A DNA stretch of 64,000 bases from Candidatus Bathyarchaeota archaeon (lineage in GTDB: Archaea; Thermoproteota; Bathyarchaeia; Bathyarchaeales; Bathycorpusculaceae), in NCBI GenBank assembly GCA_026014595.1, contig JAOZHY010000035.1, positions 1 through 64,000 on the forward strand, given 5' to 3'. The notes beneath the pieces were generated by a model. The model was not told where the DNA came from, searched no databases, and worked only from the letters and a program-made list of their open reading frames with translations. The position numbers and the translations under genes were made by a program. Shown one piece after another: positions 24,703-33,223 of this stretch; the stretch's first letter is position 1, and every line of letters starts with the position of its first letter.

Positions 24703-25914
24703 TTACTTCGCCTCCGTAACAGCAACCTCTTTCTGAGGTAACGCCGATAGTTTAGTGTAAAATGCGTCCAGCGCCTTCTTGAATTCGCTTTCGCATCTAG
24801 GCGCCGCTTCATAATATTCGAAGCGCTGCTGCAAACCAAGCCTATTTAGCACTATCTTCAGTACGTCCAAGTTTCTTTCCGCGACGTCCCTGCCTTTCTC
24901 CAGCTTGCAGTCCTTCGCCGAGCATACTACGCCCATCACGCCGTCGAAACCGCACTGTAAAGCGTTTACAACGTGCACAGGGTCTAACGCTTTGAAGCAT
25001 GGAACCTCTAAGACCATGGCGTTCTTGCCCTTGAACACGCTGTTAGGGTCATCGAGCGCTGAGAACTCTGACCATTGGCACACGAACGCCAGAAGCGCTG
25101 GAGCCTTGCTCTGCGCTTTCAGCTTAACGGCTGCTTCGCCGTAACGCTGCAGAACATTGTCAAACTCGAAGCCTTTAACCTCGATTGCTTGGTGCGGACA
25201 GACCAAAGCGCAAGCGCCGCAACCCACACATTTCTCGAGGTTGATGTTGGGTGTGGCGAATGGTTCAGCTGTTATGGCTTCGTAGGGGCAGATGAAGACG
25301 CATTTATCGCAGCCTACGCATTTTTCGGTGACGTATACCGCTTTCCGCGAGTACTTCACCACTTTCAAGACGTTCTCGTCGAAGCCTAACTGCTTCAGAA
25401 CATTCTTGCTGAGCTGGAACCTTCGCGTGTTAATTTTTGTGCCCTCTTTATAACGGCAGAAATTTTCCTCGCATTGAACCGAGATAATGTTTTTCACGCC
25501 TGAATTCAGGGTTTTAAAAACGAAGTCGGTTGGAATTCTGCCTGAGCATGGTAAACGTAACGGGATGTAATCTTTCACGTTTAAGCCTTGATTTGCCAGT
25601 ATCTCCTCAACTTCGCATGTTGAAGGGGAGTTTCCGCGGCACATCAGGACAAGCGTGTCGCTCGGATTATTTTTTCTTACACAATCCACGTAATCTAAAA
25701 GGTGGTCGTAATCGTAATAGGAAATTTTTATGGCGGAAACCGGACAAGCGCTTGGGCAAATCCCGCAGACTTGGCATTTCTGTATATCTATTTGTACCTT
25801 GTCAGCTTCACGGTCGTAGTTTATGGCTTCGTAGGGGCAGATTGAGTGGCAAACACAACATCGGCTACATAGGTCTTGGTTGATTTCCACCGCAGCGAGA
25901 CATTCTTCACTCAT
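24703..25914 (-). CDS. Polyferredoxin with two MvhD/FlpD-like domains (403 aa)
   Basis: N-terminal ferredoxin pair: CSRCCVCHSICPYEA and CQVCGICPSACPVSA (residues 17-60). A first MvhD-like domain follows (LMCRGNSPSTC, LPCSGRIPTDFV, CEENFCRYKEG, about 88-190). A second ferredoxin pair (CVGCDKCVFICPYEA, CVGCGACALVCPHQA) leads to a second, more divergent MvhD-like domain (VCQWSEFS, VPCFKALDP, CSAKDCKLEKG). MvhD links hydrogenase or formate dehydrogenase to heterodisulfide reductase. Here it heads an operon with an Nfn-like pair, so it probably hands electrons to those flavins; the donor is unknown. Confidence 0.85.
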   Translation of the reverse strand: MSEECLAAVEINQDLCSRCCVCHSICPYEAINYDREADKVQIDIQKCQVCGICPSACPVSAIKISYYDYDHLLDYVDCVRKNNPSDTLVLMCRGNSPSTCEVEEILANQGLNVKDYIPLRLPCSGRIPTDFVFKTLNSGVKNIISVQCEENFCRYKEGTKINTRRFQLSKNVLKQLGFDENVLKVVKYSRKAVYVTEKCVGCDKCVFICPYEAITAEPFATPNINLEKCVGCGACALVCPHQAIEVKGFEFDNVLQRYGEAAVKLKAQSKAPALLAFVCQWSEFSALDDPNSVFKGKNAMVLEVPCFKALDPVHVVNALQCGFDGVMGVVCSAKDCKLEKGRDVAERNLDVLKIVLNRLGLQQRFEYYEAAPRCESEFKKALDAFYTKLSALPQKEVAVTEAK

Positions 25915-26021
25915 TCTCGGGAACCTCTTTCACATTCCAATGGCGCTTTTAACGCGGTAAGCATCGTAAATATGCTTATGAAACCATGAAAAGAGCTTTT
26001 GGATGATATAATCCTTTCCCT

Positions 26022-26954
26022 CTATTTTCGGTAATACGGTTGTTTAATGTAAGCATACGCTTCAAGCGCTGCGGTGATGCCTTGACCAACGGCTGTGCCC
26101 ACCTGCTTGACAGGGTGATTTGTCACGTCGCCAGCTGCGTAAACTCCTGGCAAGTTTGTTTTTTGGTAGATGTCGGTTTTGATGTATCCGTGCTCATTGA
26201 CTTCCACTCCTGCTTCTCGGGCGATTTGGCTGTTGGGGGCTTCGCCGACCTGCACGAAAACGGCGCTAACGTCTAGTTCGCGGGTTTCGCCCGATTTGTT
26301 GTCAAACAAGACGACCTTGTTGACGAGTTTCTCACCTTTGATTTCTTTGATTTCGGTGTTAAAGAAGACCCGCACGTTCGTTTTGGAAGCGATGTCTCTT
26401 ACGAGTGCTTCTTCAGCGCGGAACGCATGTCTCCGATGCACCACTACGACTTCTCCCACGACGCCTGAAAGGTAGAGAATTGCGGTTGCTGCCGAGTTTC
26501 CGCCTCCAACCACAAGCACCCGTTTGCCCTTGAAAAACGGTCCGTCGCAGACGGCACAGTAGCTTACGCCTTTTCCGCGGAACTCTTTTTCGCCTGGTAC
26601 ACCGACTTCGCGATAGTGGGAGCCTGTGGCGATGATGACGGCTTTGGCGGCGTATTTTCCTTTGTGTGTTGTGACAATTTTTTCTTCACCGTCAAGTTTC
26701 AGGGCTGAAACGGTTTCGAGTTCATGGATGGTGACGCCTGTTTTTCTGCAGTGAAGCACCATGTTTTGCGCCAGTTCTCCACCAGCGATGTGGACGAAGC
26801 CTGGATAGTTCTCCACGACTGGAGCGTCTGATGCCGTTCCGCCAGCCAGCTTCTCCTCAATAATCAGGGTTTTGAGCCCGCTTCTGGCGGCGTAGATTCC
26901 CGCGGATAAACCTGCGGCACCTGCGCCGATGATTATGAGGTCCCAGTTTTCCAT
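26022..26954 (-). CDS. trxB: Thioredoxin reductase (310 aa)
   Basis: FAD motif IIGAGAAGLSAGIYAARSG at residue 7, redox pair YCAVCDGP at about 135, NAD(P) motif VVGGGNSAATAI at about 153 with HRRHAFR following, and the terminal GVYAAGDVTNHPVKQVGTA. Length and order are those of the low-molecular-weight enzyme. HRR after the second Rossmann motif is the usual NADPH-phosphate contact. It reduces thioredoxin or a similar disulfide protein. It follows the Nfn-like operon in the same direction but 100 nt apart. Confidence 0.92.
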   Translation of the reverse strand: MENWDLIIIGAGAAGLSAGIYAARSGLKTLIIEEKLAGGTASDAPVVENYPGFVHIAGGELAQNMVLHCRKTGVTIHELETVSALKLDGEEKIVTTHKGKYAAKAVIIATGSHYREVGVPGEKEFRGKGVSYCAVCDGPFFKGKRVLVVGGGNSAATAILYLSGVVGEVVVVHRRHAFRAEEALVRDIASKTNVRVFFNTEIKEIKGEKLVNKVVLFDNKSGETRELDVSAVFVQVGEAPNSQIAREAGVEVNEHGYIKTDIYQKTNLPGVYAAGDVTNHPVKQVGTAVGQGITAALEAYAYIKQPYYRK

Positions 26955-27013
26955 GATTGACAGCTCTGACAGGATTATTTGGCGAGTGCGGTTTATGAAT
27001 TATTCGGAGATGG

Positions 27014-27604
27014 CTACAGTATGGTGAATTCGAAGATACCGCTTAAGATGGAAACCGCGCCGATGATTATGAACAGCGCTGAAGTGCCTATCTTCAGCCA
27101 TCTGGTTGGAAGCCGAGACAGCAGTTTTGCTCCCATGAGCACCGCAACGCCAGTCAACACCGTGAAGGCGAGAGCCATGCCGATGAGCACCAACAAGGGG
27201 TGCGTTTCCGCGGCTAAGGTTATTGTTATAAGCTGCGTTTTGTCGCCGAGCTCCATCAGAGACACCAACGAGAAACATGCAAATATGGGGAAAGATTTGC
27301 TCTTTCTCAGGGCTGGAGCGTTCTTTGTTTCCTTTTTGTCGCTGGTAAGCCATGGCAGGACACCGAAGATGATGAAGACTATGCCTGAGATTATCAGCAC
27401 GAGTCTTATGGGAAGAAGAGCCAGCAGGGTTCCGCCAACGGCTAAGCTGATTCCGTCAACTACGAGGAAAGCAAGCATGGCTCCAGCAAAAACGTGCGAC
27501 TCTCTGTAGTTGGAGGAGAGCGAGATTACCGCGAGTTGCGTCTTGTCTCCAAGCTCGGCTATGAGTATAAGCAGGAACGTGGAGACGACGGGTAAAGCAT
27601 CCAT
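27014..27604 (-). CDS. TMEM165/GDT1 (UPF0016) family Mn2+/Ca2+ transporter (196 aa)
   Basis: Two copies of the family motif E-x-G-D-K-T: AELGDKTQLAVISLSS at residue 17 and MELGDKTQLITITLAA at about 116, each in the first helix of a three-helix repeat. The Glu and Asp bind divalent cation in the membrane. Bacterial and eukaryotic members export Mn2+ or exchange Ca2+/Mn2+ for protons; here Mn2+ export is the likeliest role. Confidence 0.88.
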   Translation of the reverse strand: MDALPVVSTFLLILIAELGDKTQLAVISLSSNYRESHVFAGAMLAFLVVDGISLAVGGTLLALLPIRLVLIISGIVFIIFGVLPWLTSDKKETKNAPALRKSKSFPIFACFSLVSLMELGDKTQLITITLAAETHPLLVLIGMALAFTVLTGVAVLMGAKLLSRLPTRWLKIGTSALFIIIGAVSILSGIFEFTIL

Positions 27605-27649
27605 AGCAGCTTATTTCAAATATCCAAATAATAAATAGTATTCTCTGTG

Positions 27650-27749
27650 CAAGTTGGATTTTGATGTGAACGCTCTACGTGCGAATAAAAGCTATAGTCC
27701 CTCTATAGGTTTCTGCAACGAACCGCTATTAGGCGCCAAATATGATGGT
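27650..27749 (+). repeat. Dispersed intergenic element R1, copy A
   Basis: The 3' half (CCCTCTATAGGTTTCTGCAA, then CGAACCGCTATTAGGCGCC and AAATATGATGG) matches copy B at 62471-62566 closely; the 5' half (CAAGTTGGATTTTG...GCGAATA) is more diverged. CTATAG at 27692-27697 pairs with CTATAG at 27703-27708. It lies in the 27605-27838 spacer, upstream of a membrane HTH gene. Confidence 0.7.
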
Positions 27750-27838
27750 GATTCCAGCTTAACTGCCGAAGTGCCCGTCTTAAAAGGGTAAGTAGTACAT
27801 TTGTTTACGAATAGCGTTAAAAACTGGAAGCATCCAAG

Positions 27839-28567
27839 ATGCTTATGGTGAGGCTGAACCTGTTGAGTTTGAAGCGCGCGGTCACCGCGTTCGTGTTGTC
27901 GGCAATTGTTTTAGGGTCTTTTGCAGCGCTCCTTTATCAGCAGAAAAACTTTGCGTTTAGCGTCTCTGAGCAGTCGCCTTGCCTAGTCCACGTTTACTCT
28001 GGCGTTCCCAGTTTGCGGTCGATTCAGCCTGATAATTTCTGTTTGTTGGCGATTCCTGTGCCCGCCACTACCTTCTGCCATGCTGGGCAGTTGCCCGTTA
28101 GCAACTCTACGCGCGCCGAAATCTACAGTTATATCAAGGATAACCCTGGCGTCCAGTTTAGGGGAATCTGCTCTGGCTTGGGTATTTCCGTGGGCTTGGC
28201 GCAGTATCATTTGGGCGTTCTCGTCAAGTCGGGTCTTGTGTCGTTCCTTCGGGATGGACGTTACAAACGTTTCTTTGTCTCCAAGAAATTTTCGCGGAAG
28301 GAGATGCTGATGATTTCCCTTTTGCGGCATAAAACAGCTCGAAAAATCCTGGAAACGTTATTGAGAAAGAAGCGTTTGTCGCACGGCGAGTTGGCAGGTG
28401 AGGTTGCGATAACGTCGCAGGCTTTGACATGGCAGATGCATATGCTTGAGAAGACTGAGCTTGTTCAGCAAGCCAATGAAGGAATTAAAACTGTTTATTC
28501 GCTTAATGAAGCTGCCCTGCCAATGCTGAAACAGTGCTTGGCGCTTACCTCGGAGAATTCAACTTAG
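27839..28567 (+). CDS. Membrane-anchored winged-helix regulator (242 aa)
   Basis: One hydrophobic helix at residues 13-33 (AVTAFVLSAIVLGSFAALLY), then about 50 residues with four Cys, then two winged-helix units: TRAEIYSYIKDNPGVQFRGI with GLAQYHLGVLVKSGLVS, and RKILETLLRKKRLSHGELAG with QALTWQMHMLEKTELV. ArsR/MarR-like pairs of this build on a membrane anchor are common in archaea; the signal is unknown. The topology of the Cys-containing segment is not certain. ATG 27839 or 27845 are possible starts. Confidence 0.75.
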   Translation: MLMVRLNLLSLKRAVTAFVLSAIVLGSFAALLYQQKNFAFSVSEQSPCLVHVYSGVPSLRSIQPDNFCLLAIPVPATTFCHAGQLPVSNSTRAEIYSYIKDNPGVQFRGICSGLGISVGLAQYHLGVLVKSGLVSFLRDGRYKRFFVSKKFSRKEMLMISLLRHKTARKILETLLRKKRLSHGELAGEVAITSQALTWQMHMLEKTELVQQANEGIKTVYSLNEAALPMLKQCLALTSENST

Positions 28568-28616
28568 AGCCATGGCGCTCGCATCCTTTTAAACTTCGAA
28601 GCCCATTTTATCCTTT

Positions 28617-29264
28617 ATGAAACTGTATTTTCTCGGCGGCGAAAACATAATCAAACGAAGCGGCAGAAACATCAATGTAAGCGCTTTCCTTGACGCTGGA
28701 GGAGCACCGAGCGTCTTGGTGCTTCCATGGGCTCGAGCCTCGTTCGACAGGACATACCGACGCAAGAAGCAAGTGTTCGACTACTTCAGAAGCCTCGGCG
28801 CATGCAGCGTTGAATTCGTTGACTACTCTGCGCCAACCGAAGAGATTTCCCGAAAAATCCGCGACTCCGACCTACTTTACCTCACGGGGGGTCTTCCTAC
28901 AGCGCTGGTGAAGCGGCTGAGAAACAGGGGCGTTGACCTCATGCTCCGCCGATACGACCGTGTTGTCGTGGGGAGAAGTGCCGGCGCCTTGGCACTGTGC
29001 AAGAAGTGCATAACCACTGACCGAAACAAAAAAGCAGCCATGGTTATTGATGGGCTTGGGCTGGTGGACATCACGCTTAAAGTCCACTACAAATCCTCAA
29101 AAGACGCTGAGCTGAGGAGAATGTCGAAGAAAGACAGGATATTCGCCATTCCATCGGGTTCGGCACTCGTCTACGACAGCGGAGCCTTATCAACTATGGG
29201 TGACGTGTACCTGTTCCAAGACGGAGAAAAAACAGCAGTAGAGTTTCCACTAACGCTTGGTTAG
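28617..29264 (+). CDS. Peptidase S51 (dipeptidase E/cyanophycinase-like) protein (215 aa)
   Basis: The class I glutamine-amidotransferase-like fold is seen in MKLYFLGGENIIKR, LLYLTGGLPTALVKRL (oxyanion region) and VVGRSAGALAL (nucleophile Ser in G-x-S-A-G, about residue 121). Family members cleave Asp-X dipeptides or cyanophycin; the exact substrate is unclear. It stands alone, 68 nt before the threonine dehydratase gene. Confidence 0.82.
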   Translation: MKLYFLGGENIIKRSGRNINVSAFLDAGGAPSVLVLPWARASFDRTYRRKKQVFDYFRSLGACSVEFVDYSAPTEEISRKIRDSDLLYLTGGLPTALVKRLRNRGVDLMLRRYDRVVVGRSAGALALCKKCITTDRNKKAAMVIDGLGLVDITLKVHYKSSKDAELRRMSKKDRIFAIPSGSALVYDSGALSTMGDVYLFQDGEKTAVEFPLTLG

Positions 29265-29332
29265 GAAGCGCTGAGTCACGGATTCCTTGAAACTGCAAAG
29301 GTTATAACCTCAAAAAGCAGCTTTGTTCTCTG

Positions 29333-30313
29333 ATGCATATGGCCACCGAGAAGGTAACACTTGAAGACATCTACGAAGCCCGAAAAGTCGTGCGGCGGTA
29401 CCTGCCGCGGACGCCTCTGGTGCATTCGCCCGCGCTCTGCCAGAAACTCGGCTTCGACGCGTACGTTAAATGCGATAATACGTTGCCCACAGGCGCGTTT
29501 AAAGTCCGAGGCGGCGTGAACCTGATTTCCCGGCTGTCCAGAGAAGAGAAGCGGAGAGGCGTCATCGCCGCATCCACGGGGAACCACGCGCAGTCGGTGG
29601 CTTACGCTGCGCACCTCTTCGGCACCAAAGCCGTCATCGGCATGCCTGAGGGCGCGAACCCTGACAAGGTTGAAGCCACCAGATGCTACGGCGCCAAAGT
29701 AGAGTTCCACGGCAAGGACTATGACGAAGCCAGAAGTTGGGTTGAGGAAGAAGCCCGAAGGAAAGGCTACAGGTACATTCACTCAGCCAACGAGCCCCTA
29801 CTCATCGCGGGAGTAGGAACACTGTATCTGGAGATTATCGAGGAGCTGCCAGACGTTGACGTTATCTTCGCGCCCATAGGCGGCGGAACCGGAGCCGCAG
29901 CCGCATGCATAATCGCCAAAGCCTTAAACCCGAAAATCAAGGTAATAGGGGTCCAAGCGGAAAACGCACCAGCCGTCTATCTTTCATGGAAAACTGGGCA
30001 ACTGATGCAAACCGAGTCCTCTGACACCTTCGCAGAGGGCTTAGCCACTCGAGTTACCTTCACCTTGACGTTCGGCATCCTCTGCAAGATGATAGACCAG
30101 ATTGTCCTAGTAAGCGAGATGGAAATGAAAAAAGCAATCGTGACGCTCCTGGAGACCACCCACCAGCTTGCAGAAGGCGCTGGCGCAGCCTCAACAGCCG
30201 CCGCGTTCCAACTGCGCAAACAGCTTCAGGGCAAGAAGGTGGCTTTGCCGCTGACTGGCGGTAACCTGACTTTGAAAAACCTCAGCGACATATTCAAGGA
30301 ACTCGAAACCTAA
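29333..30313 (+). CDS. Threonine/serine dehydratase, PLP fold type II (326 aa)
   Basis: GAFKVRGGVNLISRL contains the PLP Schiff-base Lys; AASTGNHAQSVAYAA is the SxGNH loop that holds the cofactor and substrate carboxylate; IGGGTGAAAAC binds the PLP phosphate. Length and the absence of a C-terminal ACT domain match the catabolic/short IlvA type that deaminates threonine to 2-oxobutanoate. Start ATG 29333 or ATG 29339. Confidence 0.88.
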   Translation: MHMATEKVTLEDIYEARKVVRRYLPRTPLVHSPALCQKLGFDAYVKCDNTLPTGAFKVRGGVNLISRLSREEKRRGVIAASTGNHAQSVAYAAHLFGTKAVIGMPEGANPDKVEATRCYGAKVEFHGKDYDEARSWVEEEARRKGYRYIHSANEPLLIAGVGTLYLEIIEELPDVDVIFAPIGGGTGAAAACIIAKALNPKIKVIGVQAENAPAVYLSWKTGQLMQTESSDTFAEGLATRVTFTLTFGILCKMIDQIVLVSEMEMKKAIVTLLETTHQLAEGAGAASTAAAFQLRKQLQGKKVALPLTGGNLTLKNLSDIFKELET

Positions 30314-30336
30314 CACAGGCGGGTGCTATACGCACG

Positions 30337-30344
30337 TTTATATT
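30337..30344 (+). promoter_or_regulatory. TATA box upstream of the small membrane protein gene
   Basis: TTTATATT 32-39 nt upstream of the ATG at 30376, right after the threonine dehydratase stop; gives a very short leader. Confidence 0.5.
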
Positions 30345-30375
30345 TGCGAGCAGCACCAGTTTATAATTGGTACTT

Positions 30376-30636
30376 ATGAACAGGAAAGCACTTGTTTTCG
30401 CAGCGATTTTTTTCGCCGTTATCATAGTCTTCCCAACATATGCGCTCTTAACGACCGCCATTGATGAGCAAGAATTCGCCCAGCAAGCCCCCAACATGGC
30501 AGACGAGACCGAGGTCGCGAGCGACTACAACGCATTGACTACGTATCACGGCATGCTTCTGACCATTACCTTAATCGTTGAAGTTGTCTTCACGATACTC
30601 TTCCTAATCGCGTTGTACTTCGGTGTCAAACGCTGA
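30376..30636 (+). CDS. Small two-helix membrane protein (86 aa)
   Basis: MNRKALVFAAIFFAVIIVFP is a first hydrophobic helix; after an acidic loop of about 30 residues, LLTITLIVEVVFTILFLIAL is the second, followed by a short basic end. The acidic loop is probably outside. I chose the ATG at 30376, spaced from the TATA box as expected. Function unknown. Confidence 0.6.
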   Translation: MNRKALVFAAIFFAVIIVFPTYALLTTAIDEQEFAQQAPNMADETEVASDYNALTTYHGMLLTITLIVEVVFTILFLIALYFGVKR

Positions 30637-30747
30637 CTTTTGTGTCTACAGCGGAAACGCAGCTTGAGGATTTGTCCACAATCGCCACAGCGCAGAGAAC
30701 CCTTTTATTATTCGACATAAAATAGTATGTCAAAGGAGACTCTTGTT

Positions 30748-31320
30748 ATGGATTTTAAAGGCAGCCGAACAGAGAAGAACCTATTAGCCGCGTTCGCAGG
30801 CGAATCCCAAGCCAGGACTCGATACAGCTTCTTCGCCAGCCAAGCCAGAAAAGAAGGATACGAACAGATATCCGCCATCTTCCAGGAGACGTCGGACAAC
30901 GAGAAGGAGCACGCTAAGCTTTTTTTCAAGCATCTTCAAGGCGGAATGACGGAAATAACCGCGATGTACCCTGCAGGCGTTATCGGGTCAACACCTGAAA
31001 ACCTGAAAGCCGCAGCTGAAGGCGAAAAACTGGAATGGGGAACGCTTTACCCCAACTTCGCAGACGTAGCAGAAGAAGAAGGCTTCCCCGCAGTAGCACA
31101 CACGTTCCGCATGATCGCCAAAGTCGAAGCATACCACGAACGGCGCTACCTGAAGCTACTGGACAGCGTAAACCAAGGCAAAGTCTTCAAGAAAGACACC
31201 GTAATCAAGTGGAAATGCAGAAACTGCGGATACGTCCATGAAGGCAGCGAAGCACCAGTGCAGTGCCCGGTGTGCAGTCACCCGCGTAGCTATTTTGAAG
31301 TTTGGGTTGAAAACTACTAG
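30748..31320 (+). CDS. rbr: Rubrerythrin (190 aa)
   Basis: Starts MDFKGSRTEKNLLAAFAGES and continues RTRYSFFASQARKEGYEQIS; the ferritin-like domain supplies ExxH di-iron ligands (DNEKEHAKLFF, KVEAYHERRYL). The C-terminal rubredoxin domain has CRNCGYVHEG and CPVCSHPRSYFEV. The protein reduces peroxide using electrons from rubredoxin or NADH systems, a marker of anaerobes. I prefer ATG 30748, which has AAAGGAG 9 nt upstream; an ATG at 30727 would add seven residues. Confidence 0.92.
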   Translation: MDFKGSRTEKNLLAAFAGESQARTRYSFFASQARKEGYEQISAIFQETSDNEKEHAKLFFKHLQGGMTEITAMYPAGVIGSTPENLKAAAEGEKLEWGTLYPNFADVAEEEGFPAVAHTFRMIAKVEAYHERRYLKLLDSVNQGKVFKKDTVIKWKCRNCGYVHEGSEAPVQCPVCSHPRSYFEVWVENY

Positions 31321-31355
31321 CGTAGCGGGTTAACTTCCTTTCTTTTTCTTCAGTG

Positions 31356-32480
31356 TCATGGAGCAGTCTCGTTCCAGAAGTATAGCTTATCATAACGGTT
31401 TTGAATGGCAGTGAATGTCGCTGGGTCGTCGTAGACGATGTCCAAGCGGGAACCGTACTGTGCTACAAGCGTGTTTGCGTCATTCCAGACTTTTGCGGAC
31501 AAGTCATCTGCGTTGAACAGTCCCCAGATCGTGTCAGTGGCACTGCGGAAGCCAAACCCGTAATCCTCAGGAAGCACATAGGCCGCCTCCGCCCTGTCAA
31601 CCCCGCCGCTGCGCGGATTGCCATGGATGTAATCCCAGAACCTCTTCAGTGCATCGAAGTGCCCTTCAGTCAAAATACCATACTCGCCAAGTTTCGGGTA
31701 GCTGAAGACAACCGCGTATTTCGCCCCCGCGGCATACGCCAGCCGCAAGTCGCTGTAAAGCATATCCGCGGATTCAATGTAGGGCTTGTCGGTGTACGTC
31801 CAAGTGACCATGACGCCCCAGTCCTTGTTGAACGCCCTGGCGGCACCTCTGGAAAGCGCCGTTTGCAAAGCGCGGCTGTGGTTCCACCCGAACTCGGCGA
31901 AAACCGTGGTGTAATCTGCTTTGTAGTCGAACCAGTAGAGCCCGTAGTCCGCAGTGAATACTCGGTCAATGTAGTTTAGGTAATAGTCCAAAATGATTTT
32001 CAGCGTGCCAGTGTAGTTCGCAGCCACGTCAGCGTAGCTTGCGCCTTCCTTAATCAGCATGGCCGCGCCCTTGTCCAGCTGGTTTCCTCCAGGTTCGTCA
32101 TAACGGTAGACGCCGAGGAACTTGTCGCCGTACTTCTGTTTCGTCTGCTCCGCCCATTCAAAGGTACGGTAGCTGTAAAGTTCAGAGTCTGTAATCAGAA
32201 CAATCAAGTTAAGCCCGCTGCTGACCACGTAGTCGCATGCCTCGTCTAGTGCGGTCTTGTTGAAAGTTATTTCAATCGAGCCGATAACGAACAGGTTGGT
32301 GTAGTCCTTCACTTTATCCACGAGAGCTTTCAGGTCGTTTATGCTGTCGCTGTAGGCAAACTCGACGCCCACGTAAAAATCCGGGTCTTCCGGGTCGCTG
32401 ATCAGCTTGATGGTTACGAAGAGGGACGCGGAGATAACTGCCACGAGGAAGATGCCCAGAGCAACCGTCCGTCTATTCAA
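31356..32480 (-). CDS. Membrane-anchored extracellular protein, TIM-barrel glycosidase-like (374 aa)
   Basis: One N-terminal hydrophobic helix (VALGIFLVAVISASLFVTI) anchors a domain facing outside. The rest alternates strands and helices in the manner of a TIM barrel: FYVGVEFAYSDSIN, NLFVIGSIEITFN, LIVLITDSELYSY, LGVYRYDEPGG, WGVMVTWTYTDKPY. The Asp-Glu after the fourth strand and several Tyr/Trp residues suggest a glycoside-hydrolase-like site, but I recognise no specific family. Confidence 0.6.
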   Translation of the reverse strand: MNRRTVALGIFLVAVISASLFVTIKLISDPEDPDFYVGVEFAYSDSINDLKALVDKVKDYTNLFVIGSIEITFNKTALDEACDYVVSSGLNLIVLITDSELYSYRTFEWAEQTKQKYGDKFLGVYRYDEPGGNQLDKGAAMLIKEGASYADVAANYTGTLKIILDYYLNYIDRVFTADYGLYWFDYKADYTTVFAEFGWNHSRALQTALSRGAARAFNKDWGVMVTWTYTDKPYIESADMLYSDLRLAYAAGAKYAVVFSYPKLGEYGILTEGHFDALKRFWDYIHGNPRSGGVDRAEAAYVLPEDYGFGFRSATDTIWGLFNADDLSAKVWNDANTLVAQYGSRLDIVYDDPATFTAIQNRYDKLYFWNETAP

Positions 32481-32630
32481 CGCTTATCCAACCGCCCCTC
32501 AAGGCGAATAGGCAAACTTGTATTAATAATGCTTATCCATTCTCTGGCAACAGAGAGCGTCATCATACACAGAGCTGTCTGGGTTCTACTTCTCTTAGTC
32601 TGCGTCAGTTCCTGCTCCGAAGCAACAGCT

Positions 32631-33074
32631 TCAGCGTGACCTCCGGTAGCGCCCAACAAGCTCGCCCTTGGCAAGTATATGTCCCTGCATCGCTTTCTCC
32701 ACATCATTCTTTTCCGAATCTGGCTTCAACTCAAGTTTCACGTCTAGGGCGTAGACTTTGAAGAAATACCGGTGCGTACCCCACGGAGGGCAAGGACCGC
32801 CGTAAGAGTGCTTTCTAGCGGTGTTCTTCCCCTCAATGCCGGGAACGGTGTTTTCTTCGATTTTGCCAGTGGGCGGGATATTCCAGACGACCCAGTGGCA
32901 CCATGTGCCCATCGGCGCGTCAGGGTCATCGACGATGAGGACGAGGCTTCGCGTTTCCTCTGGGATGCCCTCGATGGTTAAGGGCGGGTTCACGTTGTCT
33001 CCATCACACGTGTACTTCACTGGGATAAACTGATTGTTTTCAAACGTAGGACTCTTCACGACAAGTTCCTTCAC
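32631..33074 (-). CDS. YbhB/YbcL (PEBP) family protein (147 aa)
   Basis: Family motifs: FIPVKYTCDGDNVNPPLTI, VLIVDDPDAPMGTWCHWVVW and ARKHSYGGPCPPWGTHRYFF. These form the anion/phospholipid-headgroup pocket of phosphatidylethanolamine-binding-like proteins. The physiological ligand in prokaryotes is unknown. Starts at 33074; it stands alone. Confidence 0.9.
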   Translation of the reverse strand: MKELVVKSPTFENNQFIPVKYTCDGDNVNPPLTIEGIPEETRSLVLIVDDPDAPMGTWCHWVVWNIPPTGKIEENTVPGIEGKNTARKHSYGGPCPPWGTHRYFFKVYALDVKLELKPDSEKNDVEKAMQGHILAKGELVGRYRRSR

Positions 33075-33223
33075 AAATAAGCCTCACAGAAGCGCTGATG
33101 GAACTAGTGGCGGTTGGCAGATAAAAAGGTGCCGACGCTCCGCTTCGCGCTGTGAAAGCGCTACATTAAAGGCTATTAGTGAGTAACTGCAGATAATCGT
33201 GTAGAAGAGGCAGGTTAAAAGCA

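Noticed and set aside
33160-33200. Fifth copy of element R1
   Set aside because: Only short blocks (TCTGCA, CACTAATAG) match; listed as a possibility in the R1 finding but not as a feature.
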